A stretch of 8,677 nt of DNA from Prevotellaceae bacterium (GTDB lineage: Bacteria; Bacteroidota; Bacteroidia; Bacteroidales; UBA932), in NCBI GenBank assembly GCA_031273485.1, contig JAISRS010000409.1, positions 1 through 8,677 of the forward strand, given 5' to 3'. The translations under genes were made by a program, and so were the position numbers. Under the pieces are notes generated by a model. The model was not told the DNA's origin and did not search any database. It saw only the letters and a program-made list of their open reading frames with translations. Shown piece by piece: positions 7,268 through 8,677 of the stretch; position 1 is the first letter of the stretch; each line of letters opens with the position of its first letter.

Positions 7268-7497
7268 TTTTTTTTGAAAAAAAATACATATTGTTACATT
7301 AAAATACATATAATCAGACTTATTTGGATCAAAAAAAAAAATTTCCAGTCGATAATATTTCAGGTTCTTTGAGCGTATTTCACATTAGATTTTTTTGTCT
7401 TTTATGGTAAAAATATGGCAACAACCACCTTTGTCGTTGGGTATCCGCCTGCCGTTGTGTGGACGACCACGCAAAGGTCGCCTTTACGACGACGCAG
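7268..7497. other. Gene-free A/T-rich stretch ending in a REP-like hairpin
   Basis: Bases 7268-7420 are A/T-rich with homopolymer runs and no clear promoter or gene. A GC-richer block follows; within it GGACGACC (7461-7468) and GGTCGCC (7476-7482) pair around ACGCAAA with one bulged A, giving a REP-like hairpin. A 90-codon frame that spans this block and the next element starts at a TTG, has no recognisable protein features, and is rejected as a gene. Confidence 0.5.
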
Positions 7498-7640
7498 AAG
7501 AGGCTGTCTTAAAAGCACGCAGACGACCTCTCCATGTCTCCTCAAATAAGGGAAAAGGATTTTCGCAGATAAATAAGCCATATTATCAAATTAATAATTT
7601 GCGTTATCTGTGTGCTGAATTGCTTTTAAGACGCCCTCTT
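7498..7640. mobile_element. MITE-like element, about 143 bp, with 20-bp terminal inverted repeats
   Basis: The left end AAGAGGCTGTCTTAAAAGCA (7498-7517) and the reverse complement of the right end (7640-7621) agree at 18 of 20 positions. The GAGGCTGTCTTAAAA form resembles the ends of some transposase-bearing insertion sequences in Bacteroidota. The interior of about 100 bases encodes no transposase and contains two related strings, CGCAGATAA and GCGTTATCTG. No target-site duplication is evident next to either end, so the boundaries are uncertain or the element is old. It could also be a plain long-range palindrome. Confidence 0.5.
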
Positions 7641-7771
7641 ACAAATCCGCACAAACGGAGGTTTTGATATTTTGTATCATTTTATTTAGTCGCTAAAGCG
7701 CCTCAAAATAAGATTTAGCCAATTTTTATAAACTTTTTTCAAAAAAATATTATGTCTTCAAAAAAACTTTA

Positions 7772-7779
7772 TACCTTTG
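7772..7779 (+). promoter_or_regulatory. Bacteroidota-type promoter minus-7 element, plus strand
   Basis: TACCTTTG fits TAnnTTTG exactly; a partial minus-33 (TTA at 7750-7752) lies 19 bases upstream. Transcription would start near 7785 and run through the short ORF at 7851, the AG tract and the hairpin at 8046-8075, possibly on into the oxidoreductase gene. Just after it, TGCTGAAC occurs twice 13 bases apart (7792-7812). Confidence 0.55.
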
Positions 7780-7850
7780 CAACCGCAAAAATGCTGAACG
7801 TTCTTGCTGAACATTGAACATTTTTAATTAATAGAAAAAAAACAAAAAAT

Positions 7851-8018
<168 letters not shown>

Positions 8019-8045
8019 GCAAAATTTTACAAAAAAGCATTATAT

Positions 8046-8075
8046 CCCCATCTCCGGGTTTTTGTGGAGATGGGG
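8046..8075 (+). terminator. Perfect 10-bp hairpin followed by TTTAT, possible terminator or leader structure
   Basis: CCCCATCTCC and GGAGATGGGG pair perfectly around a 10-base loop (GGGTTTTTGT). Only a short T run (TTTATCATTT) follows, so intrinsic termination is plausible but not strong. It could end a short transcript from 7785 or from the sigma-54-like element, or act as an attenuator-like barrier before the oxidoreductase gene. Confidence 0.5.
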
Positions 8076-8338
8076 TTTATCATTTAATATTATTCATCAT
8101 ACATCATCATACGGCATGAATCGAAATTTTATTTTATTCTTGCTTAATATCGTTTGTCGCGCTCATCCTGCAATCAATGGAAAACGACAAACTGTTTCCT
8201 GTTATATTCTTAAATCGACTATCCACGCGGGCGACGCTGCGGCTCACAGAGGCGACTGCGCTACAAAATGTACTGCAAACCGTGCCGTCCGTGTTGGAAT
8301 CGGACATTTAAATCTGCTAATAAATAAAAATCAAAAAT
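8076..8338 (+). other. Leader or intergenic stretch before the oxidoreductase gene
   Basis: No firm gene. A 44-codon frame at 8177-8311 (MENDKLFPVIFLNRLSTRAT to VLESDI) has fairly protein-like codon use and could be a gene fragment. It overlaps a GC-rich block with two near-identical strings, GGCGACGCTGCG (8230-8241) and GGCGACTGCGC (8251-8261). No exact TAnnTTTG element was found between the hairpin and the start codon. The last 25 bases before 8339 are A-rich, typical of translation starts in this phylum. Confidence 0.4.
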
Positions 8339-8677
8339 ATGATAGACTTTTTAAAGAAGGTGCGCAAAAGACGCATGCTTCAAAATAAATTCGCTGTAAA
8401 TTATGCCTTTATCGGTATCGGCAATCACAGCATGAACAACCTGTATCCCGTCGTCGATTATCTGCATCTGCCGCTCAAATACATTGTGGTCAAGAGCAGT
8501 GAAACGGCTAATCTGATAAACGGAAACAATTTTGGGGCGCAGGCGACAACCGACCTCGAATCCGTTTTAAACGACAGGGATATAAACGGAATCTTTATCA
8601 GCGCAAACCCCGATTCGCACTACAGTCTGGTGAAACAGTGCCTGTTGAGCGGGAAAAATGTTTTTGTCGAAAAACCG
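8339..8677 (+). CDS. Gfo/Idh/MocA-family oxidoreductase, partial (3' end outside window)
   Basis: The first 113 codons of an NAD(P)-dependent oxidoreductase, open to the right edge. After a short basic lead (MIDFLKKVRKRRM) comes a Rossmann strand and nucleotide loop NYAFIGIGNHS (residues 21-31, a GxGxxS variant of GxGxxG). It continues with TTDLESVLNDRDINGIFISA at about 70-89, then ANPDSHYSLVKQCLLSGKNV, and ends in EKP at 111-113. The 'ANP-xxH' and 'EKP' landmarks are typical of the family's N-terminal domain; the C-terminal substrate domain is outside, so the substrate (often a sugar or cyclitol) is unknown. The basic lead before the Rossmann fold is longer than usual. The ATG at 8339 follows an A-rich stretch. 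It is transcribed away from all other confident genes, with the AG tract and hairpin upstream. Confidence 0.85.
   Translation, partial: MIDFLKKVRKRRMLQNKFAVNYAFIGIGNHSMNNLYPVVDYLHLPLKYIVVKSSETANLINGNNFGAQATTDLESVLNDRDINGIFISANPDSHYSLVKQCLLSGKNVFVEKP

Noticed and set aside
7395..7667. 90-codon plus-strand frame
   Set aside because: It begins at a TTG and spans the REP-like hairpin and the MITE-like element; the sequence is explained by those repeats.

Overview
The window looks like chromosomal DNA from a member of the Bacteroidota, probably Bacteroidales-like. Four things point there. The upstream regions carry the TAnnTTTG minus-7 element typical of that phylum's primary sigma factor. Start codons follow A-rich stretches rather than Shine-Dalgarno sequences. 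The topoisomerase reads like the Bacteroidota type of ParC. A DUF4296-type lipoprotein is present. No species can be named from sequence alone.

The left three quarters hold two minus-strand transcription units. The first, 6757 to about 3346, is parC (topoisomerase IV subunit A) with a clear promoter, followed 78 bases later by a cysteine hydrolase of the isochorismatase/nicotinamidase family, and ends near a perfect 13-bp hairpin. The second, about 3195 to beyond base 1, is a tightly packed trio: a YehL-like MoxR AAA ATPase, a YihY/BrkB-family membrane protein with a C-terminal winged-helix-like extension, and a DUF4296-like lipoprotein that runs off the left edge. Gaps between the three genes are 3 and 0 bases, so they are probably cotranscribed and translationally coupled.

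From about 6760 to 8338 there is no convincing long gene. This stretch is a nest of repeats and signals: inverted copies of a 'TTCGTG/AAATCC' intergenic repeat that also occurs at 3216-3300, a candidate minus-strand small RNA (about 7221 to 7145) with a strong promoter and hairpin, a REP-like hairpin, a roughly 143-bp MITE-like element with 20-bp terminal inverted repeats, and a plus-strand promoter at 7772-7779. After these come a short ORF, a sigma-54-like element abutting a pure (AG)26 tract, and a perfect 10-bp hairpin.

The right edge holds the first 113 codons of a plus-strand Gfo/Idh/MocA-type oxidoreductase that continues past the window. The most unusual part is 7772-8079, where a promoter, a microsatellite and a hairpin sit ahead of the oxidoreductase gene and could form a length-variable expression switch. 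That idea is an inference. No CRISPR array, tRNA, rRNA, phage or defence system was recognised.
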